Origin: Desulfobacteraceae bacterium UBA5616
Lineage (GTDB): Bacteria; Desulfobacterota; Desulfobacteria; Desulfobacterales; UBA5616
Reading direction: 5' to 3'
DNA: 35,094 nucleotides
Assembly: GCA_002423615.1 (NCBI GenBank)
Contig: DIKO01000101.1
Coordinates: 1 to 35,094 of the forward strand
The notes below the pieces were generated by a model. It was not told the origin of the DNA, did no database searches, and was given only the letters and a program-made list of their open reading frames with translations. Below are positions 23,941 to 32,330 of this stretch, piece by piece (positions within the stretch are counted from its first letter, which is position 1; each line of letters starts with the position of its first letter). Made by a program: the position numbers and the translations under genes.

Positions 23941-25866
23941 ATGACCTCCCCTTTTTATATCACAACCCCCATTTATTATGTCAACGCACGGCCTCATCTG
24001 GGGCATGCCTATACCACCATCGTCGCCGATGTAGCGGCCCGGTTTCATCAGATGCTGGGAGCGGACACGTTTTTTCTGACGGGAACCGACGAACACGGCG
24101 ACAAGATCGTCCGTGCCGCGAAGGATGAAAACCTTTCCCCAAAAGCCTATGTGGACATGATCAGCGAGTTGTTCAGGCAATTGTGGCCTGAACTGAATAT
24201 CCGGAACGATAAATTCATCAGGACCACGGACCCCAAACACATGGTCATCGTGGAACATATCCTGCAGAAAATTTACGACGCCGGCGATATTTATTTCAGT
24301 GAATACGAAGGGATGTACTGTTACGGGTGCGAACGCTTTTACACCGAAAGGGAACTTGTGGACGGGAAATGCCCGGACCATCAAACCGAACCCGAAACCA
24401 TCAAGGAATCGAATTATTTTTTCAGGATGAGCCGTTACCAGGATTGGCTTGTCGATCACATCAACGCGAATCCGGACTTCATCCGGCCCAAACGGTATCG
24501 CAACGAGGTCTTGGCCTTTCTGCGGGAACCCCTGGAAGACCTCTGCATTTCCCGTCCCAAATCCCGGTTGAAATGGGGGATCACCCTTCCTTTTGATTCC
24601 CAGTATGTGACCTATGTCTGGTTTGACGCCCTGATCAATTATATCTCCGCCCTGGGGTATCCCGACGGGGAACTTTTTCATAAATACTGGCCCCATGTCC
24701 AGCATGTGGTGGCAAAAGATATATTAAAGCCCCACGGAATCTATTGGCCCATTATTTTGAAAGCAGCCGGGATCCGGCTGTATAATCATCTGAACGTGCA
24801 CGGCTACTGGAATGTGGATCAGAGCAAGATGTCCAAAAGCATCGGGAATGTGGTGGACCCCCTTCAGATGAAGGACATTTACGGGCTGGATGCTTTCCGG
24901 TTCTTCCTCATGCGGGACATGGTATTCGGCCTGGATTCCAACCTCAATGAGTTTGCTCTGGTGGAGCGCATCAATTCAGACCTGGCCAATGACTTCGGCA
25001 ACCTTGTCAGCCGGGTCTTGGCCATGACCCATAAATATTTTTCAGGGGTCATCCCGAAAATCGACCTCAAGCTGGAGGAGGAGCTTAAAATCGGGCTTTC
25101 CGATGATGCGGCCCGTTCGGTAACCGGGTTTACCGAGGCCATGGAGAATTTCGAATTCCACAAGGCCATTTTAAGCGTCTGGGATTTTGTCGGCCGGATG
25201 AATAAGTATGTGGACGTTACAGCCCCCTGGGAGCTCGCCAAAAAAAAGGCCAGTAAACCCGAGCTGGAGGCCGTGATGTACAACCTGCTGGAAGGCATCC
25301 GGATTCTGTCCGGCCTGGTTTATCCGTTCATGCCGGACACCGCCAAAAAAATTCAAAAATTTTTAGGGCTTGACCCGGAATCGAAATTTTACGCCATGGA
25401 TCAATTGAAACAATGGAACGTCCTCCTGCCGGGGACGCAGGTACAGAAATCAACGTCCCTGTTTCCGCGTATCGATCCGGAAAAAATCCACGCGCTGATG
25501 CCTCCCTCCCAAAAAGAATCCGGGGGGGACGCACCCGAATTCAAACCGCCCATTGATATCGAAACCCTTGACCGGATTGACCTGAGAGTGGCGACCGTTC
25601 TTTCGGCCGAAAAAATCCCCAAGGCCAAAAAACTGCTCAAACTCGAAGTGGATATCGGGGAGAAACGAACCGTGGTGGCCGGAATTGCGGAAAGTTATGA
25701 ACCGGAGGACCTGGTGGGAAAACAGGTGATTATCGTGGCCAATTTAAAGCCGGCCAAGCTCATGGGCATTTTGTCCAATGGAATGGTCCTGGCGGCAACC
25801 GATGACAAGAGCTTAGCCTTGACCACGGTTATGAAACCGGTTAAACCCGGAACGCGGCTGCGATAG
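23941..25866 (+). CDS. metG: Methionyl-tRNA synthetase
   Basis: Charges tRNA-Met. 641 residues. Class I motifs are intact: H19-L-G-H22 in R-P-H-L-G-H-A-Y and K296-M-S-K-S300. The connective zinc site is of the single-knuckle kind with C127, C130, C144 and H147. A C-terminal EMAPII/Trbp111-like OB domain (about 537-641; I-D-L-R-V-A-T-V and N-L-K-P-A-K-L-M-G-I) gives dimerisation and tRNA binding. It starts four bases after ricT. Its textbook motifs are a useful contrast to the altered synthetase domain at 13932-16220. Confidence 0.98.
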   Translation: MTSPFYITTPIYYVNARPHLGHAYTTIVADVAARFHQMLGADTFFLTGTDEHGDKIVRAAKDENLSPKAYVDMISELFRQLWPELNIRNDKFIRTTDPKHMVIVEHILQKIYDAGDIYFSEYEGMYCYGCERFYTERELVDGKCPDHQTEPETIKESNYFFRMSRYQDWLVDHINANPDFIRPKRYRNEVLAFLREPLEDLCISRPKSRLKWGITLPFDSQYVTYVWFDALINYISALGYPDGELFHKYWPHVQHVVAKDILKPHGIYWPIILKAAGIRLYNHLNVHGYWNVDQSKMSKSIGNVVDPLQMKDIYGLDAFRFFLMRDMVFGLDSNLNEFALVERINSDLANDFGNLVSRVLAMTHKYFSGVIPKIDLKLEEELKIGLSDDAARSVTGFTEAMENFEFHKAILSVWDFVGRMNKYVDVTAPWELAKKKASKPELEAVMYNLLEGIRILSGLVYPFMPDTAKKIQKFLGLDPESKFYAMDQLKQWNVLLPGTQVQKSTSLFPRIDPEKIHALMPPSQKESGGDAPEFKPPIDIETLDRIDLRVATVLSAEKIPKAKKLLKLEVDIGEKRTVVAGIAESYEPEDLVGKQVIIVANLKPAKLMGILSNGMVLAATDDKSLALTTVMKPVKPGTRLR

Positions 25867-25935
25867 ATTTCTAATCGAAAATCCGGCGACGGAATTTCAG
25901 TATTTCAATTTGGATTGCTTTTAAGACGGAATATC

Positions 25936-27318
25936 ATGAATCGACAGGGTTGGAGAAATTATCAGCATCGCCTCAACCGGCGTGCGGCACAAAAACGTTT
26001 TTTGATGGAAACCGGGAAATACGCCATCCCGGTCATCGCTCTGGCGGGCCTGATATATGGGGCGGTTAACGGTGTTTTCCCCCTTGCCCGACATTTTCTG
26101 AAACCGGAGCCCGTCATTGCTGAAAAAAATGAATCGCACCCCGAAACCGGATTGATGGATAAAAAACGGGTTGCGGCCATTCTGGATGAGCGAAAATTCG
26201 TCAATTTAACCGAAAAGGAAATTAAAATTCCCGGTCAGGGGGAAGTCTATACGGTGATCACCACCCTGGACCCCCAGCTGCAGGCGTTTATTCACAAACA
26301 ACTGGATGTGAAAAATTCCCGGTATATCGGCATCGTGACCCTGGAACCGGCTACGGGAAAGATTCTTTCCATGATCAGCCTGGACAAGACCAATCCCGGG
26401 GGAAACCCCTGCGTGGATCATCAATTTCCAGCTGCCAGCATCTTTAAAATCATTACCGCCGCTGCAGCCATTGAAACGCTTGATTTCAATGAAAACAAAC
26501 AACTTTCGTTCACCGGCGGAAAGTATACCCTGTATCAGTCCCAGCTCAAAAATCAGAGCAGCAGGTTCAGTCGAATGATCACCTTTCAAGAGGCCTTCGC
26601 CCATTCCGTCAACCCGGTGTTCGGGAAAATCGGGTATTTTGAGCTGGGAAGAAGCGGGCTTGAAAAATACGCCTCGGGGTTTGGATTCAACCAACCCATT
26701 GATTTTGAGATCCCCCTGGCCGCCAGCGAAATGCGGATTTCGGAAAAGCCTTTCAACCTGGCGGAAATCGCCAGCGGATTCAACCGGACGACAAAGATTA
26801 CCCCGCTTCACGGCGCTCTGATCGCAGGGGCCGTGGCGAACGGGGGAACCCTCATGGAACCGTTTATCGTTGAGCGGATTGTCAACAGGGACGGCCATCT
26901 TCTTTACAGGGGTGAAACCTCACGCATCAAGCAGGCTATTTCCGACCGGACCAGCAAAATCGTTACGCATATGATGACGGCTGCGGTCAATTCCGGGACG
27001 TTGAGAAAATCTTTCCGGGGTTATACCCGGGACGACATTTTAAGCCGGCTGTCCATTGGCGGAAAAACCGGTTCCATCGATAACGACACCCATGAGCTCC
27101 GTCTGGACTGGTTTGTGGGATACGCCAACGAAAAATCCGGGAACCGGGGCATCGTCATATCGGTTCTGGTGGCCCATGAAAAATTCATCGGAACCCGTGC
27201 GGCCCAGTACGCCCGGATGATCATGAAAGAGTATTTCACGAATTATTTTGCTCATCGACAATCCGCTTCGGAAAAGGATGCGGCCTCTTTTAAAGGATCG
27301 CGTCCCAAAAAAGTGTGA
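25936..27318 (+). CDS. Single-domain penicillin-binding transpeptidase
   Basis: 460 residues, one N-terminal membrane helix (about 29-49), then a periplasmic D,D-transpeptidase domain. The three active-site motifs are present: S168-I-F-K171 (nucleophile Ser168), S224-V-N, and K377-T-G. The usual class B N-terminal domain (about 200 residues) is missing or very short, so it is smaller than FtsI or PBP2 (about 580-630). It crosslinks peptidoglycan. ATG 25936 was preferred over a TTG seven codons earlier. It precedes the DegT gene by 18 bases. It could be a specialised crosslinking enzyme rather than the main elongation or division one. Confidence 0.9.
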   Translation: MNRQGWRNYQHRLNRRAAQKRFLMETGKYAIPVIALAGLIYGAVNGVFPLARHFLKPEPVIAEKNESHPETGLMDKKRVAAILDERKFVNLTEKEIKIPGQGEVYTVITTLDPQLQAFIHKQLDVKNSRYIGIVTLEPATGKILSMISLDKTNPGGNPCVDHQFPAASIFKIITAAAAIETLDFNENKQLSFTGGKYTLYQSQLKNQSSRFSRMITFQEAFAHSVNPVFGKIGYFELGRSGLEKYASGFGFNQPIDFEIPLAASEMRISEKPFNLAEIASGFNRTTKITPLHGALIAGAVANGGTLMEPFIVERIVNRDGHLLYRGETSRIKQAISDRTSKIVTHMMTAAVNSGTLRKSFRGYTRDDILSRLSIGGKTGSIDNDTHELRLDWFVGYANEKSGNRGIVISVLVAHEKFIGTRAAQYARMIMKEYFTNYFAHRQSASEKDAASFKGSRPKKV

Positions 27319-27336
27319 AAATAAGGAGAATCCATC

Positions 27337-28527
27337 ATGCCTGGTTTTGAATGGTTTGGCGAGGAAGAACGAAAAGAAGTTCAGGATGTTCTGAATACCG
27401 GTGTCTTGTTCCGGTATGGTTTTGATGCGGCCCGGAAAGACCACTGGAAAGCGAAAACCTTTGAAGACAGACTGGCCAGGCGCATGGGTGCGGCACACGC
27501 GCTGTTGTGCTCCAGCGGCACGGCCGCCTTGAGCATCGCCCTTTCAGCCTGCGGGGTCGGTGCCGGCGATGAAGTGATCGTGCCTCCCTTTACCTTTATC
27601 GCCACCATTGAAGCCGTATTAAATGCCGGGGCGGTTCCGGTGTTCGCCGATATCGATGAAACCCTGTGCCTTGATCCTGCATCCGTAAAAGCCGTAGTCA
27701 CCTCCCGGACCAAGGCGGTTTTGCCGGTTCACATGTGCGGGGCCATGGCCAGAATCGACGAAATTAAAGAGATCTGCACCCGGAATGGACTCATCCTGAT
27801 CGAAGACGCCTGCCAGGCAGTCGGCGGTACCTATCGGGGCAAGGCCCTAGGAACTTTCGGTCACATGGGCTGCTTTTCCTTTGACGCGGTTAAGACCATC
27901 ACCTGCGGCGAAGGCGGTGCGGTGGTCACCGACGATAAAGACCGGTACCTTACGGCGGATGCCGTTGCCGATCACGGACATGACCACATCGGCAAGGACA
28001 GGGGACTTGAAAACCACCCCTTTCTGGGTTTCAATTACCGGATCAGCGAGTTAAACGCCGCCGTGGGGGTTGCCCAGTTGGAAAAACTGGACCGCATCCT
28101 GGACGTTCAGCGCAACAACAAGGGCGCCATTAAATCGGCCCTGAAAAACCTGGGCAGGGTCTCATTCAGGTCTCTGCCCGATGAACAGGGAGACTCGGCC
28201 ACGTTCCTGTCCTTTTTCCTACCGGATGAGGCCAGGACCCGGACGGCTGCGGCCAAACTGGCCGAAGCAGGGGTTGACGGCTGTTTTTACTGGTATGACA
28301 ACCTCTGGCATTATTTCCGGAGATGGGATCATCTGAAAAACTTGAGAGCCGCGGCGCGATTGCCCGTTTCACTGGTGGAAAACCTTCCCGACTACAGGAA
28401 TCTCGATCTTGAAAAATCCGATCATATCATGAACCGTATGATTTCCATGCAGATCAAGCTGGCATGGACAAAAGAAGAGGTCGAACGGCGTATTGAAAAA
28501 ATGACAGGCGCAATGAGAAACATTTAA
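27337..28527 (+). CDS. DegT/DnrJ/EryC1/StrS-family sugar aminotransferase
   Basis: A PLP-dependent enzyme of 396 residues that normally transfers an amino group from Glu or Gln to a keto sugar. PLP lysine K186 sits in F-S-F-D-A-V-K-T-I-T-C-G-E-G-G, a close match to the family S-F-x-x-x-K-x-x-x-x-G-E-G-G. D157 of I-E-D-A-C-Q pairs with the pyridine nitrogen. A-T-I-E-A-V and R-I-S-E-L-N-A-A are further hallmarks. AAGGAGA upstream supports the start. The stop overlaps the next ATG (TAATG), so it is translated together with the GlmS-like protein: a keto-sugar aminotransferase paired with an amidotransferase/isomerase suggests an amino-sugar pathway. The substrate is unknown. Confidence 0.92.
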   Translation: MPGFEWFGEEERKEVQDVLNTGVLFRYGFDAARKDHWKAKTFEDRLARRMGAAHALLCSSGTAALSIALSACGVGAGDEVIVPPFTFIATIEAVLNAGAVPVFADIDETLCLDPASVKAVVTSRTKAVLPVHMCGAMARIDEIKEICTRNGLILIEDACQAVGGTYRGKALGTFGHMGCFSFDAVKTITCGEGGAVVTDDKDRYLTADAVADHGHDHIGKDRGLENHPFLGFNYRISELNAAVGVAQLEKLDRILDVQRNNKGAIKSALKNLGRVSFRSLPDEQGDSATFLSFFLPDEARTRTAAAKLAEAGVDGCFYWYDNLWHYFRRWDHLKNLRAAARLPVSLVENLPDYRNLDLEKSDHIMNRMISMQIKLAWTKEEVERRIEKMTGAMRNI

Positions 28528-31500
28528 TGCTGCAGGATATCGCCATGATCGCCACCCGGCCTCTCATCATGCTTTTAAACGCATTGAAATGCATGTTTTC
28601 CGTGAAGATTTTTGTCGGCCGGTATGTCTCCCGAACCCCGGGAAACGCACTGGTCCTGTTTCCGCTGTCCAACACTTTATTTTGCTGCGGCCTGGCCGGA
28701 ATCGTCTCCTTCCATAAACAGAAGAACGTTCCCGGACCTGCAAAAGGAAATACACCGGCAGACATCCTCCAAACGGATAATATCAGGGACCTGATTGAAT
28801 TTACCCTTAAACAGAATTTTGACGCCTGTCAAAAGGACCCGCTCTCTTTTTTCAGACACTATCTGGGTGGTGAAAACGGTGTGGACGCACTGGACGAGGC
28901 CGTGAGGAAACTGAAAGCCCCGTCAACATTCTATCGTCTGTATACGGGTGAAACCCTTCAACAGAATCTTGGTTTTTTCAATAAGCGGATTACCGCCGCC
29001 ATCCGGGAAGAATCGACCCTTCTTTCCGAAAACATGGGGGTCCTGGATCCCGCCACGGTTCGGGTCATGTCGGATCGTATCGAGCAGTTAAAGGACATTG
29101 CCTGGGCCATTCAATGGGAAATCCTCGAAAATGTGAAAAAAATAAAAGACCTGGGGTCCCATCACCCCTCGTCCCCGACCCTTTCCGCAATAACGATATT
29201 GAAAAAAATCAACACGGTTTTAAACAGCATCGACCGGCTGGAGGTCAGGGGCAGGGACTCAGCCGGGATTTCGCTTTTGTTCTGGCTGAATAAAGAAAAT
29301 TTCCGGAAATTTAAAGAGGACCTTGTTTCGCGGGGCCGGGGCGATCTGTTTCAGCTTTATCAAAACCGGATGAAACAGGATGTTCTCCTGAACCGGAGCA
29401 TCAGCGTTCATGACATGGGAAATGATCTTGCCGCCATCTCCCTCGTCTATAAATATGCTTCGGAGGTAGGGCGCCTGGGGGATAATGTTCATTACCTGAG
29501 GAATGAGATCAAAACAGACCCGGTCCTTCACCTGCTGTTGCAGCACCCCATTTTTCACGATTCGGTTTCCGCCCATACCCGATGGGCCTCCATCGGGGCG
29601 ATCAACGAGCCCAACTGCCATCCCGTGGACAACCGGTCCTGTCAAACCGAAGAGGACCCTTCCGGCATTATCCATGTCTGCCTGAATGGCGATATCGACA
29701 ATTATTTGGAATTAAAAGAAAAGTTCGAGAAATTCGGCCGGACCATCCACCCGGACATTACGACGGACACCAAGATCATTCCCCTTTATATCGACCATTA
29801 TCTCCGGGAAGGATTGGATGTGGAGGAAGCATTCCGTCGGACCGTGAATCTCTTTGAAGGATCTCATGCCATTTCCATGCACACCGACCTGGCCCCCGGC
29901 AGGCTGTTTCTGGCCCAGAAAGGCAGCGGGCAAACCATTTTCATCGGTCTGGCATCGGATTTTTACATGCCGGCATCCGAAGTTTACGGTTTTGTGGAAG
30001 AAACCCCTTTTTTCTGCAAAATGAACGGGAAAGCCCGGGGACAAATTTTTATACTTGATCAGAATTCCCCGGGAGGCATTGAAGGCATCGATGCCCTTTA
30101 TTACGACAGCACCCCGATCCGCCTGACCGAAGACGACATTCAGCACACCCGGATCACCTCCCGGGACATCGACCGACAGGGATTTGACCATTATTTCCTG
30201 AAAGAAATCTCCGAATCTCCGGCATCTGTGGAAAAAACCCTTGAAAACCGATGGAAGATGGGAAAGGGGGGGGATCCTCATTACCGGGTCGAATTGGATG
30301 AAAAAACCATGCCGCCGTCCATCCGGCAGGCCCTTGAAGAAAATCGGATCAGGCGAATTTTTTTTGTGGGTCAGGGCACTGCGGGAGTGGCCGCCAAGGC
30401 CTGTGCGGATATCCTGAATTTTTACGTCAATGATCCAACGCTGCTGATCACCGCCCTCAAGGCCTCCGAACTTTCCGGTTTTAAAATCAACGATACGGCC
30501 GGCGGAAAAGCCTTTGCCGACTCCCTGGTCATCGCCATCTCCCAGTCGGGTACCACCACGGACACCAACCGCACCGTGGACATGGTGAAAGAACGGGGAG
30601 CTCACACCTTGGCCATTGTCAACCGGCGGGATTCGGACATCACCTTCAAGGTGGACGGGGTCATGTATACCAGCAGCGGCAGAGACATTGAAATGTCCGT
30701 GGCCTCCACCAAGGCGTTTTATTCCCAGATCGTGGCCGGGGCCCTTCTGGGTCTTTACATCGCCGTGATCAAAAATGCCCGTAGTTCGGCCTTTGTGACG
30801 GATGAGATCAGGCAGCTTCTGGCCCTGCCGGAAAAAATGAGGAAGGTGCTGGCCGGGAAAGACGTAATCGCCGCTTCAGCCCGGCGAACCGCAACGACCA
30901 GAAACTACTGGGCTGTGGTCGGCTCCGGTCCCAACAAGGCCTCCGCCGATGAAATCCGGATCAAATTAAGCGAACTCTGCTATAAAACCATTTCCTCCGA
31001 CTACGTGGAGGATAAAAAACACATCGATTTGTCATCGGAGCCCCTGATCATCATCTGCGCTGCGGGAGTGAGGCAGAGCGTCATCGGCGATATCATCAAG
31101 GACACGGCCATTTTCCAGGCCCATAAAGCCACCCCCATCGTCATCGCCGATGAAGGGGAACACCGTTTTGATCCCTATGCTGCGGATGTATTTCATGTAC
31201 CTTCGGCAGGGGAACATCTTTCTCCCATACTAAGCACACTGGCAGGTCATCTCTGGGGGTATTACGCGGCGCTTTCCATCAACGACGGCTCCGCCTTTTT
31301 CCATGGATTCCGGGAGGACATCCGGCGGTTCATCATGGATCAGGCCGAAAAAGGCCAGGATGTATATGAATTGATCCTGGATAAAACTTTCCGGGAAAAA
31401 ATCGCCGCGTTTTATCAGGAATTCAGAAAACAGAAAGCCCGGGGCCGGATTCCCGCCGCCCTGGGACTGGAATCGGCATCTGATTTGACCCTTTTGCTCA

Positions 31501-32285
31501 AATACCTTTCCGGCCGCCTCCCGGTCTCGGATTTTGAACTGGATTTCTCCCAAAAAGGTACGGCTTCCAATATGCTCGACAAGCTGTTTGAATGCCTGGG
31601 GCAGTGCATCAACTCCCTTTCGCGGCCGGTGGACGCGATCAGGCATCAGGCCAAGACCGTCACCGTGGGGACCAGCCGGATCAGGGAAAAGCTGGAGGGG
31701 CTTCTGTTTGAAACCCTGTCGATAAACCATCTGGAGGTTTCACAGGTGACCAACAGCAATGTCATGGTACTCAAAAACCTCCAGGGCATTGTTGAGACCA
31801 TCAACGGCACAATTCTGTATAAAATTCAGGGTCTCAACCTTCTGGGAGAGCCAACGGATCAAACCTCCATCTACGTTGAATCCAAAACCGGGATCCTCTC
31901 GTCCATACCTTCTCGGGTGGAAAAAGACGCCTCCTTGAAAGGCACCAAGCGGATCATAGTCCGCCAGGGGAACGTTTACATCGGCAAGGGAAGAAAGGAC
32001 GACCGGAGCATTCTGATCATTCCTTTGATCTCCAAGGATCCGGAACGGCCCAACATCATCGAGCATCTGCTGTTGCTGAACATTTCCTTCAGAAGGGACG
32101 TGCCGACCGCCACGAAGATCAAGGCCCTGGGGGGGAAATACGAGCACGTGAAGAGCATCGTTCAGGAAAACAGCGTGATCTGGGACGACACCTTTCTGGA
32201 CCGGATTGAGATTGATGAACTGTTCGGAAGATCGGCTGAAAAAATCGGTGAGCTGATCGTGTCTCTGGCGGAGTCTTCCGGATAA
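28527..32285 (+). CDS. Giant GlmS-like protein: class II amidotransferase with insertions, two SIS domains, C-terminal extension
   Basis: 1252 residues against about 609 in GlmS. GlmS-like pieces in order: C54-G-L-A-G-I (candidate nucleophile), R241-G-R-D-S-A-G, T-R-W-A-S-I-G (351-357), L-N-G-D (386-389), T-D-T-K (413-416), F-D-H-Y-F-L-K-E-I (553-561), the first SIS with I-S-Q-S-G-T-T (671-677) and S-T-K-A-F (727-731), and a second SIS (about 795-920) with E-x3-H near 828-832. GlmS makes glucosamine-6-phosphate from fructose-6-phosphate and Gln. Odd points: the nucleophile is normally residue 1 after Met removal, but here 53 residues precede it and no start codon lies just before it; about 170 residues are inserted between the Cys motif and R-G-R-D-S-A-G, and a further stretch before R-W-A; and about 300 residues follow the isomerase domain, with no motif I recognise. 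The start is fixed by TAATG coupling to the DegT gene. A sugar-phosphate amidotransferase or isomerase is likely; the substrate is open. Confidence 0.85.
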   Translation: MLQDIAMIATRPLIMLLNALKCMFSVKIFVGRYVSRTPGNALVLFPLSNTLFCCGLAGIVSFHKQKNVPGPAKGNTPADILQTDNIRDLIEFTLKQNFDACQKDPLSFFRHYLGGENGVDALDEAVRKLKAPSTFYRLYTGETLQQNLGFFNKRITAAIREESTLLSENMGVLDPATVRVMSDRIEQLKDIAWAIQWEILENVKKIKDLGSHHPSSPTLSAITILKKINTVLNSIDRLEVRGRDSAGISLLFWLNKENFRKFKEDLVSRGRGDLFQLYQNRMKQDVLLNRSISVHDMGNDLAAISLVYKYASEVGRLGDNVHYLRNEIKTDPVLHLLLQHPIFHDSVSAHTRWASIGAINEPNCHPVDNRSCQTEEDPSGIIHVCLNGDIDNYLELKEKFEKFGRTIHPDITTDTKIIPLYIDHYLREGLDVEEAFRRTVNLFEGSHAISMHTDLAPGRLFLAQKGSGQTIFIGLASDFYMPASEVYGFVEETPFFCKMNGKARGQIFILDQNSPGGIEGIDALYYDSTPIRLTEDDIQHTRITSRDIDRQGFDHYFLKEISESPASVEKTLENRWKMGKGGDPHYRVELDEKTMPPSIRQALEENRIRRIFFVGQGTAGVAAKACADILNFYVNDPTLLITALKASELSGFKINDTAGGKAFADSLVIAISQSGTTTDTNRTVDMVKERGAHTLAIVNRRDSDITFKVDGVMYTSSGRDIEMSVASTKAFYSQIVAGALLGLYIAVIKNARSSAFVTDEIRQLLALPEKMRKVLAGKDVIAASARRTATTRNYWAVVGSGPNKASADEIRIKLSELCYKTISSDYVEDKKHIDLSSEPLIIICAAGVRQSVIGDIIKDTAIFQAHKATPIVIADEGEHRFDPYAADVFHVPSAGEHLSPILSTLAGHLWGYYAALSINDGSAFFHGFREDIRRFIMDQAEKGQDVYELILDKTFREKIAAFYQEFRKQKARGRIPAALGLESASDLTLLLKYLSGRLPVSDFELDFSQKGTASNMLDKLFECLGQCINSLSRPVDAIRHQAKTVTVGTSRIREKLEGLLFETLSINHLEVSQVTNSNVMVLKNLQGIVETINGTILYKIQGLNLLGEPTDQTSIYVESKTGILSSIPSRVEKDASLKGTKRIIVRQGNVYIGKGRKDDRSILIIPLISKDPERPNIIEHLLLLNISFRRDVPTATKIKALGGKYEHVKSIVQENSVIWDDTFLDRIEIDELFGRSAEKIGELIVSLAESSG

Positions 32286-32330
32286 AAACCCCGCCTTAAT
32301 GACTGCGACTGCAGGTGAAGGACCGTTTCC

